Shown: positions 48,204-60,282 of the stretch, piece after piece
Layout: every line of letters begins with the position of its first letter
Position numbering within the stretch: position 1 is the first letter of the stretch
Notes under the pieces: generated by a model
What the model saw: the letters and a program-made list of their open reading frames with translations, nothing else
What the model was told of the DNA's origin: nothing
The model's database searches: none
NCBI RefSeq assembly: GCF_009905375.1
Contig: NW_027417068.1
Span: 62,001-126,000, forward strand
Source: Apium graveolens
Taxonomy: Eukaryota; Streptophyta; Magnoliopsida; Apiales; Apiaceae
Reading direction: 5' to 3'
DNA length: 64,000 bases
Translations under genes and position numbers: made by a program

Positions 48204-48817
48204 TGTTAGATATATTTGATAATGTCATGGCTAATATGTTTTATGTTTAGCTTTCAGATCTTACTGAACAGGATAAATCAGTACTTAACTGTTGATCAGT
48301 ACTTATACTGGAAGTCAGGACTTAAGGATATCAGTACGTATGTTATCAGGAGATAATCATCAGAAGATAGATATCAGAACTTAAGTGATGAAGGATAATC
48401 AGATAAGGACAGTAGCTGATTAAAGGAAAGAAGATCAAGATAAACATAAGAAGAGATATGCATGAAGAAGGAATTCTGTGAAGAATGGAATACTTGGAAG
48501 AAAATATATCTGATTGATATATTTTAGGAAGCAGAATTATATTCCATATCAATTAGCGATTATCTTGTAACTGTGTAGTATATAAACACAGACATAGGGT
48601 TTACACTATAAGTGTTATCATTATTAAAGAAGATTATTCATTGTAACCCTAGCAGCTCTCGTGATATTTGTTCATCACTTAGAGGTAACAGTTCCATACT
48701 GTAACAGAGTTTATTGTTTCAATAAAGTTTGTTTTCTGTTACTTAAGTTCTTAAAGTTCGATTTGAGTGTACTATATACTGTATTCACCCCCTCTACAGT
48801 GTGTGTGTGACCTAACA
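48204..48817 (+). repeat. 3' LTR of the SIRE element
   Basis: 614 bp, same length as the 5' LTR. Differences seen include ACATGATA/ACAGGATA, GTGCTGAAGGATT/GTGATGAAGGATA, AAAGATATC/AATATATC, CACTGAG/CACTTAG, ACAGCG/ACAGAG, CTATACAC/CTATATAC and GACATAACA/GACCTAACA. Confidence 0.95.
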
Positions 48818-48883
48818 AAATCCACTAACCCCGGATTTAGGGGCATTACTGCATACGTCTTCTCCTTTATATAAGTATATTGA

Positions 48884-49141
48884 TTTTAATTTATGAGTTT
48901 TAATGCATATACATGTCCGCTGGGAATTTAAATGTAATTTAATATTTATTTATATATTTAGAATTTTCCAACTTCACTTTAAAATTAAAATAAAATTTGT
49001 TTTTTTTTCAAAAATAAGCAAAATAGCGATTACAAAAATATTGTGAAATCTTGAAATGCAGCTTTGCAATCTCATAAGCAACCATCTCAACCTTGTAGCT
49101 TTGTGAATATGTATCCATGCAAAAATATTATGAAAAGTTAA
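48884..49141. repeat. Dispersed repeat, copy 1 (continues after 49893)
   Basis: Aligns to 50872-51159: AATTTATGAG(T)TTTAATGCATATA, TATTTATATATTTAGA, CAAAAATAA, TGAAATGCAGCTTTGCAATC. Continues after the MITE as GTATTTTCATAAAAAGT. Family unknown. Confidence 0.7.
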
Positions 49142-49893
49142 AGGGCTGTTTACTTACAGAATTTTTTTCAGTTTTCTGTTTTCCAATTTTCTAAAATTTT
49201 CTCACTTTTCTATTTTTAAGAAAATTATTGAAAAATGAGAAAATATGTTCCAAATTAACTTACGCAAAAAAGTAGAAAACATATATAAAACTTCTCAATA
49301 TGAAATATATAATTATTTTATGTAATCAATGAATAATTATAAATAATGTTATTGTCAAAAAAATTATATTATGAAAACTTGTTTTTAAATTATTTAATTA
49401 TATTTATATAGTTTTCAATATTTGTATTATATATCAACTTTTATGTATTATTATGTTAACAATTTATTTGTGATTACTTTATTAATATAAAACATTTACA
49501 TCTTATGTGAGTTTGTTTTGTCTTTATTTTAAAACAAATGTATTAATATTAATAATATTAATTGTAAAACTATTAATAATATTCATGTATTTCCATAAAA
49601 AAAAGCAATATAATAATATATTATGCATATCTTATATAAAAAGGTAGTGAAGTGTGTATATTAGGGTTAGAACGTGGATATTAGATTAGAACATGGGTGT
49701 TTTCTGTTTTTTTACATTAGAAAACAATAAAAAACTGTTTTTCAGAATTTTCCCATTCCTAGTTATAAATCAGAAAATCATGTTTTTCATTTTTCTAGTT
49801 TTCATTTTTGAAAATATGCAAGTTGAATACATATTCAAAATTTTCTATTTTCTAAGAAAAGTTTTCTAGAAAATTAATGAAGTAAAAAGCCCC
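49142..49893. mobile_element. Tourist-like (PIF/Harbinger) non-autonomous element
   Basis: TAA at 49139-49141 and 49894-49896. Ends AGGGCTGTTTACTTACAGAA and, reverse complemented, GGGGCTTTTTACTTCATTAA. Arms go on as TTTTCT-rich inverted sequence. The other copy of the host repeat (50872-51159) runs through the same site with a single TTAAA and no insert, an empty-site control. Confidence 0.75.
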
Positions 49894-49929
49894 TAAGTAT
49901 TTTCATAAAAAGTCCAATTTTCCTATGAT

Positions 49930-50600
49930 AATTTCAATTTACAGTCTTGTCCTTCCGACATCGCGCCTAAAAACTTTTTCGCGTGTAGCTGCGGTTGAGT
50001 TTTTGCAAAACAACATCGAAGGGGGGTTCGAGTCCCGTGGCGTCTCCGATATGAGAGTAATAACTCGTTTTTAAAAGATGAATGTAGAAATATAAGTTGG
50101 TTGTGTGTGGTATGGTAGTGTGTAGAAGAGAGTGATTACTTCTAAACCTCTCTTTCTTGAATTATTTATAGTCTAATGGTAGGGTTTAAGGGTTGTTACC
50201 TTTCAATCATGGTCATTCATTGCTGGGAGCGGAGGACGCCTGATTTAAATGAATGCCTTACACGTGTCCCCATAAGGATTGCTGAGAATTGTTTCAAGGA
50301 TGCTCTAACACTTACCTTGATTTTTCCCGTTATTGACCATTAATCGCTGTCATAGTCACGTGTCTGGGCTTGTGTCTCACGTGGTGTGCTTTAGTTGGGC
50401 TTTCTGGGATAGGGGGTGCGAGGATGCTTGATCCCGAGACGTACATGAACTTGGTCCTTGATCGAGCGGGAGCTGGACATATCTGGTTTCGGACTAAGTG
50501 ACCTATAATCCGGGTTGGCGTAGTGAAGGTGAACCCACCCAGATCTTGACTAAGTGGTCTAGACCCGGATTCAGTGACGGTTTTATATCCTATCAATTGT
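49930..50600 (-). repeat. Possible solo LTR or LTR fragment of a Ty3 element
   Basis: More GC-rich than its surroundings. It carries TTGCAAAACAAC...CTCCGATATGAGAGTAA, matching the order of the CCTGCAAAG...CTCCGGTGTGAGAATAA stretch in the Tat LTR at 14816-14880. Ends and TSD are not clear. Confidence 0.4.
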
Positions 50601-50871
50601 ACAATTCAGTGTGTGAATTATAGTTTAATGTAAAAATAGGATATTTTTTATGTAAAAATCACAAAATAATATTATGCATTCAAGATACTCTTAATGGGCT
50701 CTCTAACCCATAAACAAATGCCCCCCTTCTTTCAACGGGGCTTTGACTCTGTGCGCTTTCATTTAGGAAAATAGAAAAAGAAGAAAATAATGGTAACTCC
50801 CACTTTTTTCCAACGATGTAACTATTAGATGTGTAATCCTAGACGCTTAGAATTTCTATCAAATTTATTGG

Positions 50872-51159
50872 TAAATTTAATTTATGAGTCTTAATGCATA
50901 TATGGGTCTGTCAGAAATTTTACTTCAATTTAATAATTATTTATATATTTAGATTTTTTAATTTCCTTTAAAAATATTTTAATTTTTTAGGAATTTTTTC
51001 AAAAATAACCGAGATAGCAATTTCTTTTACAAAAAATACTGTGCAACCTTAAAATGCAACTTTGCAATCTCGTATGCAATCATTTTCAACCTGTATGCAA
51101 CTATCTGGCATCCTTATATGGCAAAATATTATAAAAAATTAAATATTTATGATAAATTT
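50872..51159. repeat. Dispersed repeat, copy 2
   Basis: Direct-orientation partner of 48884-49141 plus 49894-49915, without the Tourist-like insert. Divergence is substantial (roughly a fifth to a quarter of positions by eye). Confidence 0.7.
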
Positions 51160-52168
51160 CTGTTTTTTAACATAAAGAACCTCTTTGTGAGTTTGCTTTT
51201 TAAACTCGAGTTCTAGTAGATATGGTTTCTGTCAGGTGACATGTTATTTTGAGTTTTATAGTTGCATTTTAATTATTTTTTACAACACTAATCTACTGGT
51301 TCTAGCAAAAAATGTTAACGAAACACGCAGGAAGTAGGTGTTGAATAGTGAACTACACAAGGATTCGAAAGTTGAAATCTAGTCAGCTTAATCATACACC
51401 CACCACTGTTGTAGTTTGTTTCAGAAGACGGTATGAGTTTAGAATAAAAAATCGGGTTAAACTGATATGAGGTTGAGAAATCATTTCTAATATCACGTGT
51501 TGGATTCGGTGCTGTAATGAAATATATTTAATTTATATATTTTTAATTTATTAATTAAATCAAACTTTTATATATTACATATTTCAAATTTAAGTTGTTA
51601 TACAACTTACAAATAAAAAATAATTAATATAAGTAATTAAGAATTAAAGTATTAATGTTAATTTATAATTTTTAAAACTAAATAAAATGAAATATTACTA
51701 TTTTGTATTAATTAGAAATAAACACAACTTATTTAAAATTTAATTTGATAACCGTTCTTTCAAACCCACCTCCACTAGGATATCAAATCTAATTTATTTA
51801 ATATAATATAAATTAAATGTAACAAATTCTATAGTTTCTTTGAAATAAATAAAAGTTGGGAGGCGTGCCTTGGATTGATTTATCTTCCCTATTTAAATAG
51901 TAACATTTTTAAATATATATTGTCGGCCAATAATGCGGACCGAATCTCTTTGTTCAATTATAATATAAGTAAATACCATATTTATGTGTTGTAATATAAT
52001 GTACATTACTAATTAAATTAAATAATCCTATAATATCTGATCTCGGATACTGAAGCAGCATATAATATACAGTAGAGTGATCACAAGATAGCTAGCAAGA
52101 CAAAGTGAATCAACAAGAAAACTGATTGAAAGGAGAAGAAGAAGAAGAAGAAGAAGAAGATTGCATAC
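51160..52168. other. ALDH10 upstream region
   Basis: AT-rich promoter region. A TATA-like CATATAATATAC is at about 52060, roughly 110 bp before the ATG. The leader ends in a GAA microsatellite (52133-52160). Confidence 0.45.
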
Positions 52169-52284
52169 ATGGCAGCAGCAATGAATATTCCAGTTAGGCA
52201 GCTCTTCATTGATGGAGATTGGAGAGTTCCTGTTCGCAATAATCGTCTCTCTGTCATCAATCCCGCTACTGAGCAGATCATTGG

Positions 52285-52323
<39 letters not shown>

Positions 52324-55300
52324 ACCACTCTCTCTCTCTCTCTCTCTCTGCCATCTCTCCCTCTCCCATCTCTCCCCCCATCTCTCTCCCTCCCTCTCTC
52401 CCACTCTCTCTCTGCTGCTCTGCCATCTCCCTCTCCCTCTCTGTCTCTCTCCCCCATCTCTCACTCTCTCTCCCGCATATAATTGGAGTTTTACAAATTT
52501 GAGCTTCTATTGCACTTAATTGTACTGTTTTATTCTTGATTTAATTGTTGATTTACTGTTTCTTATAAAAATTGATATCTTAGGATGAGTTAAAATCCTA
52601 GTTGCAGCTGATGATTAGAAATACTGATTAAGTGCTTATTAATTAAGATTAATTTTGGTGATTGTGATTCTGATCTATGTTTCATAACTTAATTTAGGGG
52701 ATATACCGGCAGCTACATCGGAAGATGTCGATCTTGCTGTTGAAGCTGCTCGAAAAGCCCTTGCCAGGAATAAGGGGAAGGATTGGGCGTCTGCCACCGG
52801 TGCACATCGTGCTAAGTACTTGCGTGCTATTGCTGCCAAGGTATTTGCTTTTCTTGATATAAGGGCATTATTCGAATCCTACTTCATTAATTTGATAGGG
52901 TGATTGGTGAAGCTGAAGCTTTTTAATAGTATTAGTATGTTTTAGTCTGGTTAAAATATTTTCCTTTCGTGAATTCAATGCGTGAGAGGATGTTGATTGC
53001 TTGGTTGACAGTTCCGTACTTAGAGATCATCATTACGTAAAATAAACTTGGCCAATTTAAAATCTTATAAAGATTGCGCTAATGCCTCGTTGTATGAAGA
53101 GTAAGCCTTTTGGTGTTTGGTCGTGGGAATTGGCTGCGCTTTATTTATCTGGATTCAAAGAACTATATATTTTCATCAGAGTTGTAGTTAAGAGGATCGA
53201 CCTTGTCACAACCTGTCCATGAGACTTTCTTGATTTGTTTTTTGTACAAATTCTGAGTATTTGTTCAAATTGCATGCAGATAACAGAGAGGAAAACGGAA
53301 CTCGCAAAAATCGAATCTTTAGATAGTGGGAAACCACTTGATGAAGCAGCTTGGGATATCGTAAGTCTGTATGATGTATAGTTTACTATATACACGGGAT
53401 AAGCTATATTGCATATTTTGATCGTTTTTATGTCATTCAGGATGATGTTGCTGCATGTTTCGAGTACAACGCGGATCTTGCAGAAGCTTTGGATGGAAAA
53501 CAAAAGACTCCTATAACTCTCCCAATGGAAACATTTAAGTCTTATACCCTAAAAGAACCAATTGGTGTTGTTGGCTTAATTACTCCATGGTATGTGATGT
53601 CATGATAGTATTAACAGTCACTTAATTTTTTATTTTTTATTCTATATTCCGTTTGCACTCTGCTGTGTGTTCTTTAAATACGAAAAAGAAAACAATACAC
53701 CCACACTTTTCTCGTTGCCTAAAGTTTGTAATAGAATTGGTAGAAAATAACTAAGGACGCACTGTTGAAATACATGAATAATTCTTCTATCTATATTTGC
53801 TATTGCAAGACATGTCTGAAAAGTCAAATTCCCCCTTTGTTCATTGTTAATAAATTTTTATGCTCTGAAAAAGTGCCGCCTTTATCGGTAATTTGATGTA
53901 TATAAAACATTGTATTGCACTATAGGTGGGTGCACTTTGAAGTATGCTTATGGTATATGCAATGATATAGGTTTATTGTCCCCTTGTTTTTTATTTACAC
54001 ATATCGACCCACGCCATTCTTTATGTCATCTGGGTTGGTGTACAAAACCATTTAGAGAATAATGGATAAACAACCCAGGTAACGGATAACTGGTTCATGT
54101 TGATGGTATTTAAACCATCTTGCCAGGCCTTAGTTTGAGATTAAGATGAATGTTGTCTGCATTATCATGTTAATGGTTTTCAGAAGTAATATATTCCTGT
54201 AGAATTTTTGTTTCAAGAACTCTGAACAAATGTCGTAAACTACATCTAATTTTAACATGTGATTACTTGTCATTAATGCCATAAGGAATTACCCTATGCT
54301 GATGGCTACGTGGAAGGTCGCTCCTGCTTTGGCAGCTGGCTGTGCTGCGATACTTAAGCCCTCTGAATTGGCATCCCTGTAAGTACTTTATCATTTATAT
54401 ACTTTTTTGCTTTTCCCTATTTGAAGCTATAAATATCTTGTTCATAACTTGTAATATTCATTCTCAGTACCTGTTTGGAGTTGGGGCAAGTGTGTAAAGA
54501 TGTTGGACTTCCTCCTGGCATTCTTAATATTGTTACTGGTTTAGGCTCAGAGGCTGGAGCTCCGCTGGCATCTCATCCTAATGTCGACAAGGTTAGGCTG
54601 TTTGTTTTTATCATTGCACATATGCTCTTGTTTATGCCCGTTTACCATGCTTTTATGGAGCTCAAAGTTTTCTTAGATTGAAACTATTTTGTTTATGTAC
54701 AGATTGCATTTACTGGAAGTACTGCTACAGGAAGTAAGATCATGACTGCTGCAGCACAGCAAGTAAAGGTATGTCATGGGTTCACAATTATTCTGCACAT
54801 GGAATAGGTTAAATCGATCAAAGGAGTCTTCATTGTCATACTAATTTGTGTTCCTTTCCGCAGCCTGTGACACTCGAGCTTGGTGGCAAAAGTCCAATAA
54901 TTGTTTTTGAGGATGTCGACTTGGATAAAGGTTGTCTCTTCTGAAGTTAACAATTCTATGTTCTATCTTTTATACTATATATATATTTTTGATTGATAAA
55001 GCCTTAAATTAAAAAAAATTAAAAACTTAGTTTCTACGGTTTGAGTCAACATTCTAAATGTACCTTATTTGCTTTTTAACAGCTGCTGAGTGGACAGCTT
55101 TTGGTTGTTTTTGGACCAACGGTCAGATTTGCAGTGCAACCTCACGGCTGTTGGTGCATGTAAGTACGCATAATTAACTTTACACGTCAGGCATGCATTA
55201 TATGCATATACTTATGAATGTTTTCCATTATCCTTTCACCATTTCTTGCCTCTCATTCTTATAAAGTGTGTGTATATACATGTTAAATTTTTCTTCATGA

Positions 55301-58300
55301 AATAGCTATATCTAATTTAGCATTGGAATAGCACAAGATACAGTAAATGTGAGTGTCGTTATACTAGCATATACATTTTTTAAAGCACCTTAAAAATAAA
55401 GTCTAATCGCTAGTTATGGGAACTAGTATACGCAATAAGAAACCCGGTGCAGGAACTTGTTTTTATAGATGAACTGCAGTTTAAGTTGTCAATATGCTAA
55501 CTTGGTTGACAAATTTCTCCTTTCTCTTCTTTTTGATCATTTTGTAGTTCTTACGGTGGAATGAATTTCTAATCACAGAATGTACATTATCAGATATTTC
55601 ATGTTACGTCTGTTTGTATGTGTTTACATGATTTTTTGGGTAAAAGGCATCAATTTTATTGATTGGGAATACTATTATAAAGATGGCAACATGGTTAGAG
55701 ACATGTACTCATCCTGCTGCTGAGCACATTCATGGCCCAAATGAGATTAAATGTGAATAATTTTACTTTTTGTCATTGGACACACCAAAGTAGTTAAGAT
55801 AGTAGAGTGTCTCTTTGCTATTATTTCTTGGTTATATATCTTTATCATCATCTTGAAAAAGTTGAAGTTTACAATTAATTATTATATTGCAGGAAAACAT
55901 TGCTGGAAAATTTTTAGACAGACTCGTGAAGTGGACAAAAAATATTAAGATTTCAGATCCCTTAGAGGAAGGATGTAGGCTTGGGCCTGTTGTTAGTGGT
56001 GGACAGGTACAAAACTTGTTTCAGTCAAAAATATGTATATCTTGATGTTTTAGATTTTATGGAATCGTTTCCCGTGTGTATTTCATTTTGTTGTGTTCAA
56101 ATATGCTCATTAAAGGCGGTCACCTGCCTACAGGGCAGATTCACAATAGGGGAGAGTGTGCCTACCCCCACCCTGACTATCTGCAAAGTACTGCATATGT
56201 GAACTTCAAATATTCTATAATCATTTTTCTTATAAAACCTTTTTGGATGAAGTAAATATGACTTCTATATCTTATGTTCTTGTGATCCTTTTTGCTCTCT
56301 TTTTTCTTCTACAAATAATACATAAAATCGTGTATTTATACTTCTATATTTTGACCCTTGGCTGTTCCAACAAAAAGCTAGTTAGAGTAACTAGAAATCT
56401 ACTAGTTTAAAGCCAATAATAAATAACAGTATAAATTATAATGACTTGTATATGTACATACAAATACATATGCATGTTAAGAGATAGGTAAATTAAGCAG
56501 CAATGAAAATGTAACTTTTGAATTTATTAATATTTCCAGATCAGGATAACTAAATTTGATGTTTACGGACAGTACTAATCCCGAACAATTTACAATTTCA
56601 TTGTTAAAAAAAAAGACAACTTTGCATTTAGCAATAAATAAAATAATATTAGCACACCCTCATGTTATACCCTGGCTCCGCCACTGCCTACCTACCTTTT
56701 CCCCTCCCATGCCAGTATCTTCAAACAATATGTTGATAACAGGTCTTTGCATGTCTTCTCATTTCTGAAACTTTTCGAGATAATAATTCCTGACTAGGGT
56801 AAAGCTATGAATTATTTTTGCACACCGTTTACAATGATAGGCTGTAGCTAGAAGGCCCTCATGTCATGGTATCAGTACTTTATTTGTTAAGATTAGCAAA
56901 GCATATTATGTCAATTTTAGGACGCTTATCAGATTGCTATTCCATCTGTGGATTTTGAAATATTCCTATTTTCCGAAGACTGCAAATTTAATTTTAAAAA
57001 TTTCAAATACTTCCCTGACAGTTTATCTTAGTAAGGTAATTTGTAGTACAATTTTACAATGAGAAATGGCTGAGTACAATACTAGGAGCCTGAAAAGAGC
57101 ATATGATACCTATGATTACTTGCAGCAAAGTTCATATGCCGCTGCTATGTCTAATTCTATTTACCCATAGTGCAAAATATATGATTAAAGTTTTGTGGTG
57201 TATCCTACGTTTCAGTATGAAAAGGTGATGCAGTTTATATCAACAGCTAAGAAAGAAGGAGCAACTATTTTGTCTGGTGGGGAACGGCCTAAGGTATGTA
57301 TCCGTGAGAGGCTTTACTGTTCTATAATTCAATATATTGTGAGTTGTGACACTACAATTGACTTGCTGAATAATGGCAGCATTTGGAGAAAGGTTACTTC
57401 ATTGAGCCAACAATTATAAGTGATGTTACCACTTGCATGCAAATATGGAGAGAAGAAGTCTTTGGACCCGTTCTTTGTGTAAAAACATTTAAAACCGAAG
57501 ATGAAGCTATTGAACTAGCAAATGATACTCGGTGAACTATCTCCCTCTCTCTCCTTGTGCATTATTTATTAATTTTTAGTGTATATATATCACCTGTTTA
57601 TTTCTTGAGAGTCATCTTACTTGAAGCTGAAAGAACGTTTTAATAAAAAATTGTAGTTATGGCTTGGGAGGTGCTGTTATATCCAACGATCTAGAAAGAT
57701 GTGAGCGTGTTTCAAAGGTTAGCTTCATGACTTCTCTTCTTAGAATAACTCTAAATAGTATTAGAAAACCCCAAATTTGTAGCTTTATGATCCGTCTGTG
57801 CACAAAAAAAAACAATAACAGATTTATGGATAATCATCAAGCTCTTTAAATGTTGAATGTGTTGCCTTTCTTGCAGGCTCTACAATCAGGGATTGTGTGG
57901 ATTAACTGCTCCCAGCCTTGCTTCTGTCAAGCTCCCTGGGGTGGGAAAAAGCGTAGTGGTTTTGGACGTGAATTAGGAGAATGGTAATATAAAGATCTCT
58001 ACCGTTCTTTTACTATATCTATAAAACACGTAGAATATGATCAACCCAAAATTTCCTCTAAATGATCCAATTTTTTCTTCTAGTCTGTTGACTCTAGTAA
58101 ATGCTTTACTACTGAACCTTTACATCTTGGTACAATACTTCTCTTAAATGATTTCCATTCTATTTCAACAATCAGTAACTATTAGTAGCTTGATAGGAGA
58201 AATAACTCATTTTGCACATAAATTTTAGGAATACACGCATATCCTGTTTATTTGAGTCCGGGACTTGGACATTCTGTCCTTAGTTACAGTTACGAACATA

Positions 58301-58546
58301 TATTTAGACATTGTTTCTGAATTCTAAATTGAATTTAAGCTTTTCTATGAAGGATGGTCCTTGTTTAGTTGTGTTAATTTATTAACAGTTAACTGGGTCG
58401 ACATATCCGCCCATTCATCATTGCTTCTGATATGAATACTACATCTATCTTGCAGGGGACTTGATAACTACCTTAGCGTGAAACAGGTCACACACTACAT
58501 ATCCGATGAACCGTGGGGATGGTATCAGTCACCATCAAAGCTCTAA
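52169..58546 (+). CDS. ALDH10: Aminoaldehyde / betaine aldehyde dehydrogenase (ALDH10), peroxisomal
   Basis: Fifteen exons: 52169-52283, 52698-52840, 53280-53360, 53441-53589, 54286-54378, 54468-54591, 54703-54768, 54864-54930, 55083-55159, 55893-56006, 57216-57293, 57380-57531, 57657-57717, 57877-57983, 58456-58546. All junctions are GT..AG in phase; they total 1518 nt and 505 residues, the family length. Landmarks: Rossmann region [28 protein letters not shown], catalytic Glu in [10 protein letters not shown], catalytic Cys in [15 protein letters not shown]-terminal SKL peroxisomal signal. It oxidises aminoaldehydes (3-aminopropanal, 4-aminobutanal, possibly betaine aldehyde) with NAD+ to GABA-type products. 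In [12 protein letters not shown] an Ile sits at the position equivalent to spinach residue 441, the type reported to disfavour betaine aldehyde. The first intron opens with a long CT microsatellite. Frame unbroken, so likely functional. Confidence 0.97.
52288..52480 (+). repeat. CT-rich microsatellite in ALDH10 intron 1
   Basis: Imperfect (CT)n directly after the exon 1 donor, broken by ACCA, GCCAT and CCC runs. Likely polymorphic. Confidence 0.95.
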
Positions 58547-58744
58547 AGATTCTACAGGGTAAGGATGAACCACCACGGTGCACGAATCCTAGTACTGATC
58601 ACCACTTCACCCCCTAGCGTTCCTTTAGTCACAGTATTGCCCTTACAGAGAGCTAACATCAGCTTAATTTTAATTATGTTGTGTACTATCTTTAAACCAA
58701 TTGTATTGATACTGGATTTATAAGTTTGTCATCAATAAATTAAT

Positions 58745-59096
58745 GTGTCCGTTTGAGAAATCTTAAAATAAGTAACTTATCACTTAAATTCAATAATTTA
58801 AGTGACTTATAAGTGATAAGTAGATGAATACTTATAAGTTAAATAAACGTTTGGATAATTTTACTTATAAGTCAGATTTTTTTTTCTTAAATGGGCTAAT
58901 ATAAATAATTTTTAAATATAATTATCTTAATTAGTGAATTTTAAATTAGATTAACATTTTAAAACATATTTTTTAAATCTAAAGTTAATAAAAAATGAAA
59001 AATTAAAATAAGTTAAGAAAAATTACTTCTTTATTAACATTCAACTTATCAGCTTATAAGTTAGAAATTCAGCTTATAAGTTGGTTCGACAAACAC
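58745..59096. mobile_element. Fold-back MITE-like element downstream of ALDH10
   Basis: Ends GTGTCCGTTTGAG and, reverse complemented, GTGTTTGTCGAACC. It is filled with CTTATAAGT palindromes (for example AACTTATCACTTAAA...TTTAAGTGACTTATAAGTG). Begins in the ALDH10 3' region. The TSD is not clear. Confidence 0.5.
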
Positions 59097-59778
59097 TCCC
59101 CGATAAGCGATAAGCTGTTACGGGTTTATAAGTTATACGCTCATATTTTTTCAGGGCTAGTTTTGTCATAATGTTGTTTGTATTGTGCGTTGAAAGTTTG
59201 GTGTAGCTGGCTATAGATATATCCCCAGTAACATGCTGGTGTGAATTGAGATAAAGGAATATTCTGAAAATAAGCTCATGAATATACTTCTTCGTCAATA
59301 TAGTTCTTAATATATGATTCTAATCCTGATTATAAAATTAAAGTTACCTTAAAATATCCAGATCTTAAACTTAAATTTTTATATAATTTTTAATATCTTA
59401 ACTAATGTTGTGTATACTTGCACTTAATCTAGGATAAACAACAAGTATCATGAGTTTTAAGGATAAAAAGATGTAATCATTCGTAAAGTCTAATTATTAT
59501 TCTCAGCCCTTTCTGTCTGAATATAATACTTCTCATCCCACCCGATTTTTTATACTGAGGGACGGGGGCCAGGGGTTCGACACATAATTTAAATTTTTTA
59601 TAAAATGTTGTTGTCTAATTTTTTTATAAATTTTTTCTTCTAAATAAAAGTATAAGATTCAAATTTTTATACAAAACAATTTTTTTTAAGAAATTAAGGA
59701 ACTATAATTTATAGTAACCTTAAAATATGTTTTGAGAAAAAATCGTAAAAAAATGAGTGGGAGTGTGGGAGTAATAAT
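59097..59778. other. Intergenic
   Basis: AT-rich, no gene recognised. Confidence 0.35.
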
Positions 59779-60277
59779 TAGGGGTAATCGCGATGCGGAC
59801 GGTGCGGCTTTTTCTTCAAACCGCATGTCAAATTTTCCAAATCACACTCGCATCCGCACCGTGTAACATAAAAAACGACATAAACCACATCACGAAAATG
59901 CAATGCGGCGTGGTACGGTTTGTGCGGTTTATTTATTCAAAATATTTAGCCCGTAAGTAAGCTAAAAATAATATGTTTTTTTGGTTAAAAATAAAAAAAT
60001 GTCGATAATTTGTAATTTGTAAGTTAGCATTTAGAATAAAAAACTATAGTAACAAAAAATAAATTTATAATATATTAATATATCTATATATATATATATA
60101 TGAAATTACGGTGTGGTGCGGTTTAAACCGCAATGTTAAAATGTCTGACCGAAAATCGCATCGTATCGTATAGTTTGTCAAAAACTCAAACTGTAATTAT
60201 AACACGAAAAATTAAAAACTGTATTTTATGACACGATATGTGACAATGCGGACGATTTTTGCAATTTGTGGTGTCTA
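59779..60277. mobile_element. Probable hAT-like non-autonomous element
   Basis: Left end TAGGGGTAATCGCGATGCGG; right end, reverse complemented, TAGACACCACAAATTGC. Subterminal DNA rich in GCGG/ACCGCA (for example AACCGCATG, GGTGCGGTTTAAACCGCA). Flanks GTAATAAT and GTTATCAC (the latter read across the later insertion) agree at only 5 of 8. Confidence 0.5.
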
Positions 60278-60282
60278 GTTAT

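Larger units (their letters stand above)
35571..48817 (+). mobile_element. Full-length SIRE/Maximus-type Ty1/copia retrotransposon (13.2 kb)
   Basis: TSD AAATC at 35566-35570 and 48818-48822. Both LTRs are 614 bp, TG..CA, with about eight mismatches by eye. PBS at 36187-36198, polypurine tract at 48193-48203. Order: gag with zinc knuckles, protease, integrase, RT, RNase H (36241-41940), 1.4 kb non-coding, a short ORF with its own TATA (43371-43613), then a long second ORF with its own TATA (44313-47995). A long extra ORF after pol is a hallmark of the SIRE/Maximus lineage. Inactive as a source of pol because of stops and a substituted RT residue. Confidence 0.95.

Noticed and set aside
50021..50048. 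B-box-like GGTTCGAGTCC suggesting a tRNA gene or SINE
   Set aside because: No matching A-box, no T-stem pairing and no acceptor stem. The stretch lines up better with the TGCAAAA...CTCCGATRTGAGARTAA signature of Ty3 LTRs.
52081..52502. Arg/Glu-rich and Ser/Leu-rich frames around ALDH10 exon 1
   Set aside because: Products of reading the CT microsatellite in other frames.
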